This document shows, piece by piece, positions 24,168-33,719 of a DNA stretch of 64,000 nt. The translations under genes were made by a program, and so were the position numbers. Numbering within the stretch: the first letter of the stretch is position 1; each line of letters begins with the position of its first letter. The DNA lies in assembly GCF_000970455.1 (NCBI RefSeq), contig NZ_LAJG01000015.1:33746-97745 (forward strand), read 5' to 3'. The DNA is from Devosia soli (GTDB lineage: Bacteria > Pseudomonadota > Alphaproteobacteria > Rhizobiales > Devosiaceae). The notes beneath the pieces were generated by a model. That model had not been told where the DNA came from, did not search any database, and saw only the letters and a list, made by a program, of their open reading frames with translations.

Positions 24168-26555
24168 ATGACAGTGTGCCGTTCCAAAACGCCAATTATG
24201 AAATCTGGACGACCAATGCTTACCGCTCCCGAACGCCTGCGCCGTCGCGCAGCCCAGCCCCGTCTCGTTGCTCTCGCCCGCGCCCTGTCCCGCCTCAAAT
24301 CCACGGTGACGGTGATGAATACCGGCGCCCATCCCGATGACGAGCACAACGAAATGCTCGCCGCCATGCGCCACGAAATGGGCATGCGCATCATCGTCGC
24401 CTGCTCCACCCGCGGCGAGGGCGGCCAAAATACCCTGGGGCCCGAACGCGGCGGTGCACTCGGCGTGTTGCGTTCACGCGAAATGGAAGAAGCTGCCCGT
24501 GCCCTTGATGCCGACATCGCCTGGCTCGGCCATGGTCCCGACGATCCCGTGCACGATTTCGGCTTCTCCAAATCCGGCAAGGATACCCTCGCGCGTTGGG
24601 GGGAAGAGCGCATCATCGATCGCCTCGTCCGCGCCTATCGCCAGTTCCGCCCCGATATTGTCATCCCCACCTTCCTCGACGTTCCCGGCCAGCACGGTCA
24701 CCACCGCGCAATGACCGAGGCCGCCGAGCGCGCTCTCGCTTTCGCCGCCGATCCGGCTTACGAAACAGAAAACCTCGCGCCTTGGACCGTCACAAAATTC
24801 TGTCTCCCCGCCTGGTCCGGCGGCGGCGACACCTATGACGACGAAGTCCCCCCGCCCAAGGCCAATCTTTTCGTCACGGCCACGGGCAACGATTTCGCCA
24901 CCGGCATGCCCTTCTGGCAACTCGGCGAAGTCTCCCGGGCCTTCCACGCCAGCCAGAACATGGGCCACTGGCGGCACCCCGGCGAAACAACATGGCCGCT
25001 CCACCAGGTCGGTACCGATGCACAAGGCGGACTTTTCGATGACCTGCCCAAATCGCTCAGCGATCTCGGCCCATCGCCTTATCTCGCCGCCGCCGACGCT
25101 GCCCTCGCCCAGGCCATAGCTGCGTTCCCCGATAGCACCGCCATCCTGCCCGCTCTCAGCATTGCCCGCCGCGCCATCCGCGGCGCACAGGAGGACATCG
25201 CCCCCGAGCACGCTCATCGTCTTGAGCGAAAGCTCGAAGAACTCGACGCCGCCACCGCCATCGCCGCCGGCATCGAAATCTACGCCTCGGTCTCCTCAGC
25301 CAGCATCGCCCCCGGCGAAACAGTCGATCTCACCATCGAAGCTGAACCTGGCGAGGCCGAAAATATCCGCGTGACCCCCCTCACCTCTGACGCCTTCTTG
25401 CCCAGCGATGTGGTCAGTCTCTCTGGCGACAGTGCGACCATCGCACTCACCGCCCGCGCCGGCGCAAAGATCGAGAATGCCTTCCGCCCCGATTGGCAGA
25501 ACCTTTATGCAAACGGCAATGTGTCGGTGCGCGTTGAGGCCGAGGTGAACAGCGAGGTCATCCGCTTTTTCCGCGAAACCGAAGAAGACCTGCAGCTCTC
25601 CCCCACCTATACGGTCGCGATTACCCCCGAGGCTCTTATTCTTCCGCTATCGGCCCCAGTGACGAAAACCGTCGCCCTCAAATCCGACATCGACTTCGGC
25701 CGCATTACTATCCCGAGCGCTCCCAGCCTGACCATCGAACGGGGCGAGAGCACTTTCGCCGTCAACTCCGACGTCCTCCTCACCGCCGGCCGCCACAGCC
25801 TGCCTCTCCTCGTCGATGGCGCGCCGGCCTTCGGCGTCACCCCCATCGCCTATCCGCATATCGGCCGCACCCGTTTTGCCCGCCCGCTGTCACTCGACAT
25901 CCTGGCGCTGAACATGATGGTCCCCGACACTAAAATCGGTTATATCGGCGGCGGCTCCGATCGTGTCGGCCTCTGGCTCGACCGCATGGGCGCCAACATC
26001 ACCGAACTCGATGCCGAAGCCCCCGCGGGCGATCTCTCGGCCTATGACACCATCGTCATCGGCATTTTCGCCTTCGGCCTCCGCCCGGACCTCAGGGCTG
26101 CAACGCAAAAACTCCACCGCTGGGTCGAGGCCGGCGGCCATCTCGTCACGCTCTATCACCGCCCCAGCGATGGCTGGATAGCGGACGAAACACCGCCGCG
26201 CCCAATCACCATCGGCAGTCCATCACTGCGCTGGCGCACCACCAATCCCGCCGCCGAGGTGAAATTCCTCGACCCCCAGCACAAGCTCCTCATCGGCCCC
26301 AATCGCATTACCTCGGACGATTTCGCCGGCTGGGACAAGGAACGTGGGCTCTACTTCGCCTCCGCCTGGGACGACGCATATGTCCCTCTTCTCGCCATGA
26401 GCGACGCCGGTGAAGAACCCCTCATCGGCTCATTGCTTTCGGCCAAGATCGGTGCGGGTCGTCACACCCATACGAGCCTTGTTCTCCATCACCAGTTGGA
26501 CAGGCTCGTCCCCGGCGCTTTCCGGCTCATGGCCAATCTTCTCCAGTCTGCCTGA
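24168..26555 (+). CDS. Large PIG-L family deacetylase-like protein, cytosolic paralogue
   Basis: 795 residues (or 779 from ATG 24216). The N-terminal PIG-L/LmbE domain (about 45-300) has the zinc motif GAHPDDE and the second metal motif HGHHRAMTEAAE. PIG-L proteins de-N-acetylate GlcNAc conjugates or related amides. The middle (about 370-560) looks like beta-sandwich sequence. The C-terminal region (about 570-795) has YIGGGSDRVG, IGIFAFGLRPDL and GGHLVTLYHRPSDG, resembling a class I amidotransferase-like fold without an obvious Cys nucleophile. No signal peptide is present. It is 40 bases downstream of the ROK gene and is a full-length paralogue of the protein at 27513-30017. Substrate unknown. 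Confidence 0.85.
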   Translation: MTVCRSKTPIMKSGRPMLTAPERLRRRAAQPRLVALARALSRLKSTVTVMNTGAHPDDEHNEMLAAMRHEMGMRIIVACSTRGEGGQNTLGPERGGALGVLRSREMEEAARALDADIAWLGHGPDDPVHDFGFSKSGKDTLARWGEERIIDRLVRAYRQFRPDIVIPTFLDVPGQHGHHRAMTEAAERALAFAADPAYETENLAPWTVTKFCLPAWSGGGDTYDDEVPPPKANLFVTATGNDFATGMPFWQLGEVSRAFHASQNMGHWRHPGETTWPLHQVGTDAQGGLFDDLPKSLSDLGPSPYLAAADAALAQAIAAFPDSTAILPALSIARRAIRGAQEDIAPEHAHRLERKLEELDAATAIAAGIEIYASVSSASIAPGETVDLTIEAEPGEAENIRVTPLTSDAFLPSDVVSLSGDSATIALTARAGAKIENAFRPDWQNLYANGNVSVRVEAEVNSEVIRFFRETEEDLQLSPTYTVAITPEALILPLSAPVTKTVALKSDIDFGRITIPSAPSLTIERGESTFAVNSDVLLTAGRHSLPLLVDGAPAFGVTPIAYPHIGRTRFARPLSLDILALNMMVPDTKIGYIGGGSDRVGLWLDRMGANITELDAEAPAGDLSAYDTIVIGIFAFGLRPDLRAATQKLHRWVEAGGHLVTLYHRPSDGWIADETPPRPITIGSPSLRWRTTNPAAEVKFLDPQHKLLIGPNRITSDDFAGWDKERGLYFASAWDDAYVPLLAMSDAGEEPLIGSLLSAKIGAGRHTHTSLVLHHQLDRLVPGAFRLMANLLQSA

Positions 26556-26556
26556 T

Positions 26557-27411
26557 ATGGAGACCAATCTATCGCGAGCCGGATATCTTTGGCTCGCGAG
26601 CGACATGGTGCTCGTGACCTTCATGACCGTGCTCGTGAAATTGGGCGGCGCCAGCTATCCCGCTGTGCAGATGGTTTTCATCCGCTCGCTCATCGGCCTT
26701 GTCAGCGTCCTCCCGCTCGCCTGGCGCCACCGCCAGGCTTTGCGAGAAACCAGGCAATGGGGCCGCCACGCCTTCCGCGTGCTCTGTAACACCCTTGCCC
26801 TTAATGCCAACTTTGCCGCGCTCACCGCCCTGCCCTTGGCCCTTGCCAATGCCATCGGCTTCATGCGCCCGCTCGTCGTCCTGGCGCTCGCGACCTCTCT
26901 CCTTGGCGAACGATCCGGCCCCTGGCGCTGGATCGGCGCCGCCATCGGTTTTCTCGGCGTCCTCGTCATGGTCGCCCCGGGGGAAATCGCATGGAACTTC
27001 GGGCTCTTGGCCGCCCTTGCTTCGGTCCTTTTCGGTTCCCTCGCCACCGTTCAGACCCGCGCCCTCGCCAAGGAAAACACCACCGTCCTGATGGTTTTCT
27101 ACACCGTCGGCCTCACGGTCTTCACGTCCATCCCCGCCGCCGTCTCGTGGAAACCGGTCGCATCAGCCGACTGGCCACTGCTCCTTGCCATCGGCGTCCT
27201 GGCGCAGATCGGCCAATACTGTTTCCTCCGCGCCTATCAGTCGACCCCGGCCAATCTGCTCGCCCCCGTCGGTTATCTGTCCATCGTCCTCGCCAGCCTC
27301 GCCGGATTCCTCGCCTTTGGCGAAGTGCCAGCGCCCACAACGATCATCGGCACCGCCATCATCATCGGCGCCCTGATCCTGACGACCCGCCTCGACCGCT
27401 CAGAGCCCTGA
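26557..27411 (+). CDS. EamA/DMT superfamily transporter
   Basis: 284-residue inner-membrane protein with about ten hydrophobic helices in two EamA repeats (first from LASDMVLVTFMTVLVKLGG, second from FGLLAALASVLFGSLATVQT). Such proteins export metabolites or exchange small solutes. ATG 26557 is one base after the TGA of the PIG-L gene, which indicates coupled expression. It may export a product of the island's catabolism, but no substrate can be inferred. A strong terminator-like hairpin follows. Confidence 0.9.
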   Translation: METNLSRAGYLWLASDMVLVTFMTVLVKLGGASYPAVQMVFIRSLIGLVSVLPLAWRHRQALRETRQWGRHAFRVLCNTLALNANFAALTALPLALANAIGFMRPLVVLALATSLLGERSGPWRWIGAAIGFLGVLVMVAPGEIAWNFGLLAALASVLFGSLATVQTRALAKENTTVLMVFYTVGLTVFTSIPAAVSWKPVASADWPLLLAIGVLAQIGQYCFLRAYQSTPANLLAPVGYLSIVLASLAGFLAFGEVPAPTTIIGTAIIIGALILTTRLDRSEP

Positions 27412-27416
27412 ACCCC

Positions 27417-27452
27417 AAAAAAAGACCCCCGGCCTGGCATGGCCGAGGGTTT
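27417..27452. terminator. Rho-independent terminator, mainly for minus-strand PIG-L gene
   Basis: Stem CCCCCGGCC (27426-27434) with GGCCGAGGG (27441-27449) and a 6-base loop. Read on the minus strand it is followed by TCTTTTTTT, a good terminator for the gene ending at 27513. On the plus strand only three T residues follow, so termination of the EamA transcript is weaker. Confidence 0.8.
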
Positions 27453-27512
27453 CGCCGCGTTAGGAGGCACGGCAGCGGTTCGCGCTGGGAGCTTACGCGA
27501 ACCGAAGGCGTA

Positions 27513-30017
27513 TCAGCGCTTGGCCGGCTGGATCAGGTTAGCCATGATGCGGAAGGCGCCGGGGGTCAGCTTGTCGAGCTGGTGATGCAGCACGAGGCTG
27601 GTATGGGTGTGACGCCCTTCGCCGATTTCCGCGGACAGCAGCGAACCTTTGAGCGGTTCCTCACCCGCATCGGCCATGGCGAGTAGCGGCACATAGGCCT
27701 CGTCCCATTCCGAAGCGAAATAAAGCCCACGCTCCTTGTCCCAATTGTCCCAGTCTTCTTTGGTAATGGCATTGGGGTAGTTGAGAAGCGGATGGTCTGG
27801 CTCGAGCACATCCACCGTCGACTTGGCGTCGGTTACGCGATAGCGGATCGAAGGCGAACCGATCTTGAGGAAAGCCAGCGGCACGGTCTCCGGATCCCAG
27901 CCGTCCGACGGACGGTGGTAGAGCGTCACAAGGTGACCGCCATTCTTCACCCATTCATGGAGACCCGGCAGCGCTGCGACAAGATCGGGGCGGCGACCGA
28001 AGGAGAAAATGCCAACGACCAAAGTGTCGAGATCGCGATAGGCGCCCGCCTCCATATCGGCCGGGCTCAGTTCCTTAAGATCAACGCCAAGGCGATTGAG
28101 CCAGGTCGCGACATTATCATTGCCCCCACCGATATAGCCGATCCGCCCATCTGGAATGACCGCACCAACCGACTGCACCGGCACCGCCACTTCTGTCGGC
28201 ACCACCGACCGCCCGATATGGGGATAGGTGAAGACATTGATGGCGTAAGCCTCCTTTCCAAGGAGCTTTGGCGCAATGGTGACCCGCTCGGTGCCAAGTT
28301 CAGCTGGCGGCGTCAGTTCGAACGTGCCCGCTTCCGAGCCCGTCTCACCCTTCGCCGCCATGACCCAACCTTCGGGCAATTGGAAGTCGAGGTCCGCCGT
28401 CGTGCCGCCCGAAACCACGGCGGTGAAAGCCACCGGCGAGATTTCGCTTTCGGTATTGAACACCACCGCATCCGGCTTGAGCTCAAGCGAGGCTTCCGGC
28501 AGAACACGGAGTGCATCCTCAAGATCGACATCGAGCACGGCCTTATGGCCGGCAATCGTCGCCGTCAGACGCACGAAGGCATCGCCATTACCACCGAGCG
28601 GATCAAATTGCTCGGTCAGAGGATTGGTCAGCGCGGCATCGTCCGCAACGCTCACCTTGACGCCATCCTCAGCCGTTTCGCCGGTAATGCCGTTGCGGGC
28701 AACCACCTCGACGGAATCGACCGTGATGGTATCCGGCGCATCGACCATCGCCTTGACGATGATGTCTTCGCCCGGGTGGAGATCGGCACCATCTGTATAG
28801 GCGCGCACGCGCATGCCAGCCGCCGTCGCGAGCGCCAGATCGACTTCCCTGATCTTGCGATCGAGCCGGTGGGCGACCTGGTCTTCGAGTTCTGCCGGCA
28901 GCGTCGAACGGGCTTCGGAAACGGCCTTGCCGATCTCGACAAGGCGCTTCACAACTTCGACCGGATCGCCATAATCGGCCAGCGCTTCATCGATCAGCCC
29001 CTGCGCATTGCGCAGCGCGTCAGCCGAAGCCGCTGGCATGCCATCGAGTTCGGCAATGTGGCCGACCGTGGCGATCAGACCGTCGCGAATGTCACTCTCT
29101 TTCCTGCCGGCTTCGCCATTGGCAGCCCAAGAGAGGTTGATCGGCCATTCGGTCTGCGGATCAGGCCGCCAGGTCCCCATCCCTTGCGTCAGGTGACAGG
29201 ACCGCGACCATTCGCCCATCTGCGGGAACGTGGCGCCGGAAATCGGATCGCGTTCGGGCGCACGCACGACGAGCGTCGTCGGCGGCGGCGGCGTTTCGTC
29301 GTCATATACACCGCCACCACCACCCCATGCCGGCTGGTAGATCTTGGGGACGGTCCAGGTCTTCAAGCCGGCCGCGATCTGGTCCGGAAATTCTTCGGCA
29401 TTGCCCGAAATATCGGCCACGATAAATGTCGCGACATTGGCCGCACGATGGTGGCCGTGTTGCCCGCCAACGTCGAGGAAGCAGTTCATGATCACGTCGG
29501 GCTTATAGTGGCGCACCGCCCAGGTCATGCGCTCGATCACGCGGTCGCGGCCCCAACGGTCGATCGTTTGGTTGGGGTCCTTTGAAAACCCGAAGTCATG
29601 CATATTGTCGTGGTGACCCTGACTACCAAAGGCCAGAGAGGCATCGAGCGAGCGTGAGGCTTCGGTGATCTCGCGCGTGCGCAGCACGCCCAAAACCGAA
29701 CCACGTTCCGGCCCGATTGCGTTCTGCCCGCCTTCTCCGCGCGTGATGCAATAAAGCACTGGGCGAATGCCATAGACATGGCGCAGGGCCGCCAGCATGC
29801 CGCTCGGCTCGTCGTCGGGATGCGCGCCGGTCGTCATCAAGGTGACGGTAGAGGTCAAACGTTCGAGCTGGCGATAGAGTTTGACGATCGCTGGCTCGCC
29901 CTTTTGTGCAGCAATCAGCTCAAGATCCGAAGCAGGAGCAGCCCAGGCTGGAATTTGTGTGGCGGCCAAGAGCGGCGGCACCGACGCGATGAAAGTTCGA
30001 CGGGTCAAACGTGGCAT
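27513..30017 (-). CDS. Large PIG-L family deacetylase-like protein, Tat-exported paralogue
   Basis: 834-residue paralogue of the protein at 24168, with the same domain order: PIG-L domain with TTGAHPDDEPSG and GQHGHHRAANVATF, beta-rich middle, and an amidotransferase-like C-terminal domain with YIGGGNDNVATWL and IGIFSFGRRPDL. It begins with a twin-arginine signal, MPRLTRRTFIASVPPLLAAT, ending at AWA. It is therefore predicted to be folded with its metal and exported to the periplasm. Its promoter region carries the second copy of the candidate ROK operator. The likely role is deacylation of an amino-sugar-containing substrate before uptake, with the cytosolic paralogue acting after uptake (inference). 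Confidence 0.88.
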   Translation of the reverse strand: MPRLTRRTFIASVPPLLAATQIPAWAAPASDLELIAAQKGEPAIVKLYRQLERLTSTVTLMTTGAHPDDEPSGMLAALRHVYGIRPVLYCITRGEGGQNAIGPERGSVLGVLRTREITEASRSLDASLAFGSQGHHDNMHDFGFSKDPNQTIDRWGRDRVIERMTWAVRHYKPDVIMNCFLDVGGQHGHHRAANVATFIVADISGNAEEFPDQIAAGLKTWTVPKIYQPAWGGGGGVYDDETPPPPTTLVVRAPERDPISGATFPQMGEWSRSCHLTQGMGTWRPDPQTEWPINLSWAANGEAGRKESDIRDGLIATVGHIAELDGMPAASADALRNAQGLIDEALADYGDPVEVVKRLVEIGKAVSEARSTLPAELEDQVAHRLDRKIREVDLALATAAGMRVRAYTDGADLHPGEDIIVKAMVDAPDTITVDSVEVVARNGITGETAEDGVKVSVADDAALTNPLTEQFDPLGGNGDAFVRLTATIAGHKAVLDVDLEDALRVLPEASLELKPDAVVFNTESEISPVAFTAVVSGGTTADLDFQLPEGWVMAAKGETGSEAGTFELTPPAELGTERVTIAPKLLGKEAYAINVFTYPHIGRSVVPTEVAVPVQSVGAVIPDGRIGYIGGGNDNVATWLNRLGVDLKELSPADMEAGAYRDLDTLVVGIFSFGRRPDLVAALPGLHEWVKNGGHLVTLYHRPSDGWDPETVPLAFLKIGSPSIRYRVTDAKSTVDVLEPDHPLLNYPNAITKEDWDNWDKERGLYFASEWDEAYVPLLAMADAGEEPLKGSLLSAEIGEGRHTHTSLVLHHQLDKLTPGAFRIMANLIQPAKR

Positions 30018-30110
30018 GAACGAGTTCCTCTCCTTACGCTGCCAGCGTCGCCACCCCTCCGGCCGGCCGACATGACAGCTTCAAGACAGGACTATGTGAG
30101 TCCGATTAAC

Positions 30111-30128
30111 TTAACTCAAGTGTGTTAA
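30111..30128. promoter_or_regulatory. Candidate ROK operator, site 2
   Basis: TTAACTCAAGTGTGTTAA with perfect TTAAC/GTTAA ends, 94 bases upstream of the exported PIG-L start. It matches site 1 at 22822-22839 at 13 of 16 core positions (TAACTCAAGTNNNTTA). Confidence 0.55.
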
Positions 30129-30322
30129 TGTCGATTTGTCTGTCGAAATTGGTGAAGCCTGTGTTCGAGAGAACCTTTCAGCCAATTCAGCTCTTTGCGA
30201 GGCGACAAGACACAACCGAGATCAAGGCGCCATTTAGCCAACGGCCGAAATCTAAAATTGACCAACTCTACAGAACATCATACCCTATGAGGCGGTGTAG
30301 ATAGCAAGATGTTGCTCAGAAG

Positions 30323-31450
30323 ATGGTCCCTGAAGAAAACTCAGAATTCTGGCCGAGCAGAGCTATCCGCCTGTTGGATGCAGATGCCCAGCGTTCCGCC
30401 GACTCTCATCTCATCCCAATGGCGCTGCCCGGTTTTCCGAATGTGGATTTCTATTTCAAAGACGAGTCATGTCATCCGACGGGTAGCCTCAAACATCGCC
30501 TGGCTCGCTCGCTCATCCTTTATGGTCTCTGTAATGGAGTAATCGGTCCTGATACTGCGCTTGTCGAAGCGTCCTCAGGCTCCACCGCCGTCAGTGAGGC
30601 CTATTACGCCCGTCTGCTCGGTCTCAAATTCTATGCTGTCCTGCCGCGAACGACATCCTGCACCAAAATCGAAGCCATCGAGCAATATGGCGGGCACTGC
30701 GTTCTTGTCGACGAGCCCTCGGCCATCTACGATGAAGCCAGAAATTTGGCAGCCCGTACCGGCGGCCACTATCTCGATCAGTTCACTTTTGCCGAGCGCG
30801 CGACCGACTGGCGCGGCAACAACAATATCGCCGAGTCGATTTTCCGCCAGATGGCCATGGAGCGCCACCCGATCCCGCGCTGGGTTGTCATGAGCCCAGG
30901 TACGGGCGGCACATCGGCAACGATCGGCCGCTACATTCTCTACAAGAGCCTTCCAACCGAACTCTGCGTCCCCGACCCGGAATTTTCCGCCTTCTACGAA
31001 GGCTGGACCGAGACGGGTAGCACCTGTTGCTGCAAACGAGGCAGCCGCATCGAAGGCATTGGTCGCCCGCGCATGGAAGCTTCGTTCTTGCCCAATGTTG
31101 TCGATGCGATGCTGAAAATCCCCGACTCCGCCTCGATAGCCGCCAGCCGCGTACTTTCAAAGCGCCTGAGCCGCCGCGTCGGCGGCTCGACCGGAACGAA
31201 TTTCATCGGTCTCTTATGGGCTGCATCAGGAATGCTCAGTCGCAACGACGCTGGTTCCGTTGTCTCGCTCATCTGCGACAGCGGCGAACGATACGCCCAG
31301 ACCTATTTTTCGGACGACTGGTTGATCGAGCAAGGCATCGACATCACCGAGGATATGGATCGCATCGAGAAGGTCATGGCGACAGGCGTTTTCGACACGG
31401 CCTTAATTCGGGGCCACTGCACTCAAGCCCAGCGTCGCCTCAGGGAATAG
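30323..31450 (+). CDS. PLP-dependent cysteine synthase family enzyme
   Basis: 375-residue fold-type II PLP enzyme. The cofactor Lys lies in [11 protein letters not shown] near residue 57, the substrate loop is [15 protein letters not shown], and the phosphate-binding glycine-rich segment is [14 protein letters not shown]. It differs from CysK in length and in a Cys-rich stretch, [11 protein letters not shown], near residue 235. This is closer to the Cds1/L-cysteine desulfhydrase-like branch. Predicted reactions are beta-elimination or beta-replacement on cysteine or a related amino acid. The ATG at 30323 lacks a strong ribosome site. It is divergent from the exported PIG-L gene and may share its operator region. 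Confidence 0.85.
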   Translation: MVPEENSEFWPSRAIRLLDADAQRSADSHLIPMALPGFPNVDFYFKDESCHPTGSLKHRLARSLILYGLCNGVIGPDTALVEASSGSTAVSEAYYARLLGLKFYAVLPRTTSCTKIEAIEQYGGHCVLVDEPSAIYDEARNLAARTGGHYLDQFTFAERATDWRGNNNIAESIFRQMAMERHPIPRWVVMSPGTGGTSATIGRYILYKSLPTELCVPDPEFSAFYEGWTETGSTCCCKRGSRIEGIGRPRMEASFLPNVVDAMLKIPDSASIAASRVLSKRLSRRVGGSTGTNFIGLLWAASGMLSRNDAGSVVSLICDSGERYAQTYFSDDWLIEQGIDITEDMDRIEKVMATGVFDTALIRGHCTQAQRRLRE

Positions 31451-31576
31451 CAACCGTCAGAATAGCGGGCTGAAGTCAGTACGACACGTGCCACACGCCG
31501 ATCCACGTCAAATCCGGATCACATCGTTCGTATTAGGCGCGAAAAGGAGCAGTAAAGCCCAATCGCTGCGCCGTCC

Positions 31577-31600
31577 GCTGCCGACCGTAAGGCCGGCAGC
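31577..31600. terminator. Hairpin between convergent genes
   Basis: GCTGCCGACC facing GGCCGGCAGC with a 4-base loop and one imperfect pair, located between the convergent PLP enzyme and SnoaL/hydrolase genes. Probable two-way terminator, no clear T-tract. Confidence 0.45.
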
Positions 31601-31617
31601 GACAAAGCAGAGAAAGA

Positions 31618-33546
31618 TCAGTCAGCGACACCGGCTTCCGCCGCAAGCTGCCCCAACTTGACCTGGACCAAGAGGCTCAGCTCGTCATAGACGTTCCATT
31701 CGTCGACGATCTTGCCGTTCTTCCAGTGATAGTGGGTCATGCCCATCACCTGCACGCGCTTGCCGGTGGGGTCGCCCAGCGTGCCGAGAATGCCATAGCC
31801 GAGGTGATGGCCTTCCATCAGCCAGCGCACCGCAACCTTGGTGCCGCCCTCTTCGCAGGGATTTGAGGCCACGTGCTGGATTTCGAACGAGGCGTCGGGC
31901 AGCGAGCCGATGAGCCCGAGATGCTGATGAATGATGGCCGCCTGGCCATAAAGCTCTTTCATCAGCGGGCCATGATACTGCGCATTCGGCGCATAATCGC
32001 GCGCGATCTGGCCGAACATGCGCTTGGTGAAGACCTCGTGCAGCATTTCGATCGTCTGGGCTTCAATGTCGTTGTGTGCCAGCGAGGTGTCAGCTTTTTC
32101 GTTCGGCGGCGTCTGGCCGAGGAAGCGGCGGTTTTCGCCGATATCGAGCGAGATCAGCCCGGCGTCGAACTTGGCCTTGGCCGTTTTCATCGCAAAATGG
32201 TGCGGATCGAGCCCAAGCTGTTGAATGATGGCCATGGTGTCGGCAACGACCCATTCGCGATAGATCTTGTTTTCGAAGACCATGCAGTCAGCAATCGTGC
32301 GCGAAACGAACGGCTTGCCCGTCGGTTGGCCAAGATGGCCATACTGGGTGTGCCGACCCGAACCGGTCACGAGATGACTGGTATAGAAGCCATCTTTGTC
32401 ATTGCCGTTCCAGATCACCTGCGTGCCCATGCCGCGGCGTTCCGGGAAGGAAACGAGACGCTGAATGGTGTCGCGCACCACGTCCTCACGATTGTAGATC
32501 GTACCGGTGGTGCCATAGAGTACGCAGTTGTGCGTGTAGTGGGTATAGATCAGCCCGATATCGCGCTCGTCCCAGATCTTGTGGGTGCAGCGGATGATGT
32601 AGTCGACGATGTCGGTATAGATGTCGTCAAACCCGTTGAGCGACTGCGAGCGCGGGCGGTTGGTCGGCGCGAGATCGGGATAGTCGTGACGCTCGACCTG
32701 CAGCACGTTTTCCACGGCGACGGGCGAAGCGCCTTTGGTCTGGGGTTTGCTCGTTGCGTCGCTCATTTCCGCTCCTTTGGTCTGTGACGGCTCGTTCGAG
32801 AGTGTTTCTTGGGTCCAGTCCAGCCAGTCGCGTACATGTCGCGCCACTGCGGCCGGATTTTCAAGCGGGCTGAAATGCCCGGCTTTCGGAATGGTAAAAT
32901 AACGGGCGACAGGAATGCCCGCAGCGAGTTCGGCATGCGCATCAAGCGAGCAAACCTGCTCGTCCTCTCCCGCGAGGATCAGCGTCGGCACATCGATTGC
33001 GCCAAGACGCGGACGGCTATCGTTTCGATGGATGGCGATATCGGATTGTTCCGCCAGCACGTCGGCCCCGGCATCTACTGCCATGGAAACGATCGCGTCC
33101 CGCAATTTTACGTCGTTGCGATTGGCGGGTGAAACAAGCTTGTCCCAGCTTCCGAGGATATAGCCCGTCATCCCCTCGCCTCGCGCCTTTTCAGTCGCAA
33201 TACGCCGCACGTCGACATTGCCGTCCGGCGCTGCGGTCGTATCGACCAGCGCCAGCCGCTCGATCCGCTCGGGCGCCTGCGCTATCATTTCAAGCGCCAC
33301 GATCCCACCGAGCGAAAAGCCAAGCAGTGAAAACCGCTTTGGCGCCATGGCCAGAAGCCTCGCCGCCAGATCCGGCGTGGTCCTCGCCCCAGTCAGCGGC
33401 AAGACGATAATTTCGGAATGGTCGAGTTCGGACAACATCGGCGCGAACAGGCGCTCGTCGCAGACAGTTCCCGGCAGCAACACCAGCGGCACGGCGTGCG
33501 CACGCGTGCTGTCTCGCTCCAGATCGGGATTGGCGTGGCTGTTCAT
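31618..33546 (-). CDS. Alpha/beta hydrolase fused to two SnoaL-like domains
   Basis: One uninterrupted frame encodes an alpha/beta hydrolase (about residues 18-245) joined to two SnoaL/NTF2-like domains. The hydrolase has nucleophile elbow GFSLGG, acid in LAGEDEQV and His in AGHFSPLENP. The second part begins VENVLQVERHDYPD, with the repeats THKIWDERDIGLIYTHYTHN and LHEVFTKRMFGQIARDYAPN. The junction holds an internal ATG (32766) with a strong AAGGAG, so a separate 382-residue SnoaL protein is probably also made. ATG 33546 is preferred as start; TTG 33612 would abut the LacI operator. SnoaL domains often bind or isomerise small cyclic substrates. It belongs to the LacI regulon. Confidence 0.82.
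   Translation of the reverse strand: MNSHANPDLERDSTRAHAVPLVLLPGTVCDERLFAPMLSELDHSEIIVLPLTGARTTPDLAARLLAMAPKRFSLLGFSLGGIVALEMIAQAPERIERLALVDTTAAPDGNVDVRRIATEKARGEGMTGYILGSWDKLVSPANRNDVKLRDAIVSMAVDAGADVLAEQSDIAIHRNDSRPRLGAIDVPTLILAGEDEQVCSLDAHAELAAGIPVARYFTIPKAGHFSPLENPAAVARHVRDWLDWTQETLSNEPSQTKGAEMSDATSKPQTKGASPVAVENVLQVERHDYPDLAPTNRPRSQSLNGFDDIYTDIVDYIIRCTHKIWDERDIGLIYTHYTHNCVLYGTTGTIYNREDVVRDTIQRLVSFPERRGMGTQVIWNGNDKDGFYTSHLVTGSGRHTQYGHLGQPTGKPFVSRTIADCMVFENKIYREWVVADTMAIIQQLGLDPHHFAMKTAKAKFDAGLISLDIGENRRFLGQTPPNEKADTSLAHNDIEAQTIEMLHEVFTKRMFGQIARDYAPNAQYHGPLMKELYGQAAIIHQHLGLIGSLPDASFEIQHVASNPCEEGGTKVAVRWLMEGHHLGYGILGTLGDPTGKRVQVMGMTHYHWKNGKIVDEWNVYDELSLLVQVKLGQLAAEAGVAD
32764..32777 (-). promoter_or_regulatory. 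Internal ribosome-binding site and ATG within the fusion gene
   Basis: AAGGAG (32772-32777 on the minus strand) sits 5 bases before an in-frame ATG (32764-32766) at the boundary between the hydrolase and SnoaL parts. No stop codon separates the two parts. This suggests either a recent loss of the hydrolase stop codon or deliberate production of both a fusion and a free SnoaL protein. Confidence 0.65.
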
Positions 33547-33615
33547 CGCTACCGGGTCACGGTTGGGCTCCGACAAAAGATCGAGAGCCTCCTCACCAAA
33601 AAACTCTGGCAAATT

Positions 33616-33631
33616 TTGAATACGTATGCAA
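33616..33631. promoter_or_regulatory. LacI-island operator, site A
   Basis: TTGAATACGTATGCAA, a 15-of-16 match to the palindrome TTGCATACGTATGCAA, between the divergent hydrolase/SnoaL gene and the HisD-like gene at 33720. It is positioned to control both. Confidence 0.75.
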
Positions 33632-33719
33632 GATCAATCTCAGCCTTCTGAGGCGCTCGGCGCTAACGGAATGTTACCCGACTGCCCGCCTCTCGCTGTC
33701 GTTTCGGAGACCTGATGCA

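Noticed and set aside
27792..29585. 597-codon plus-strand open frame opposite the exported PIG-L gene
   Set aside because: Shadow of a strong gene; His/Arg-rich and without recognisable motifs.
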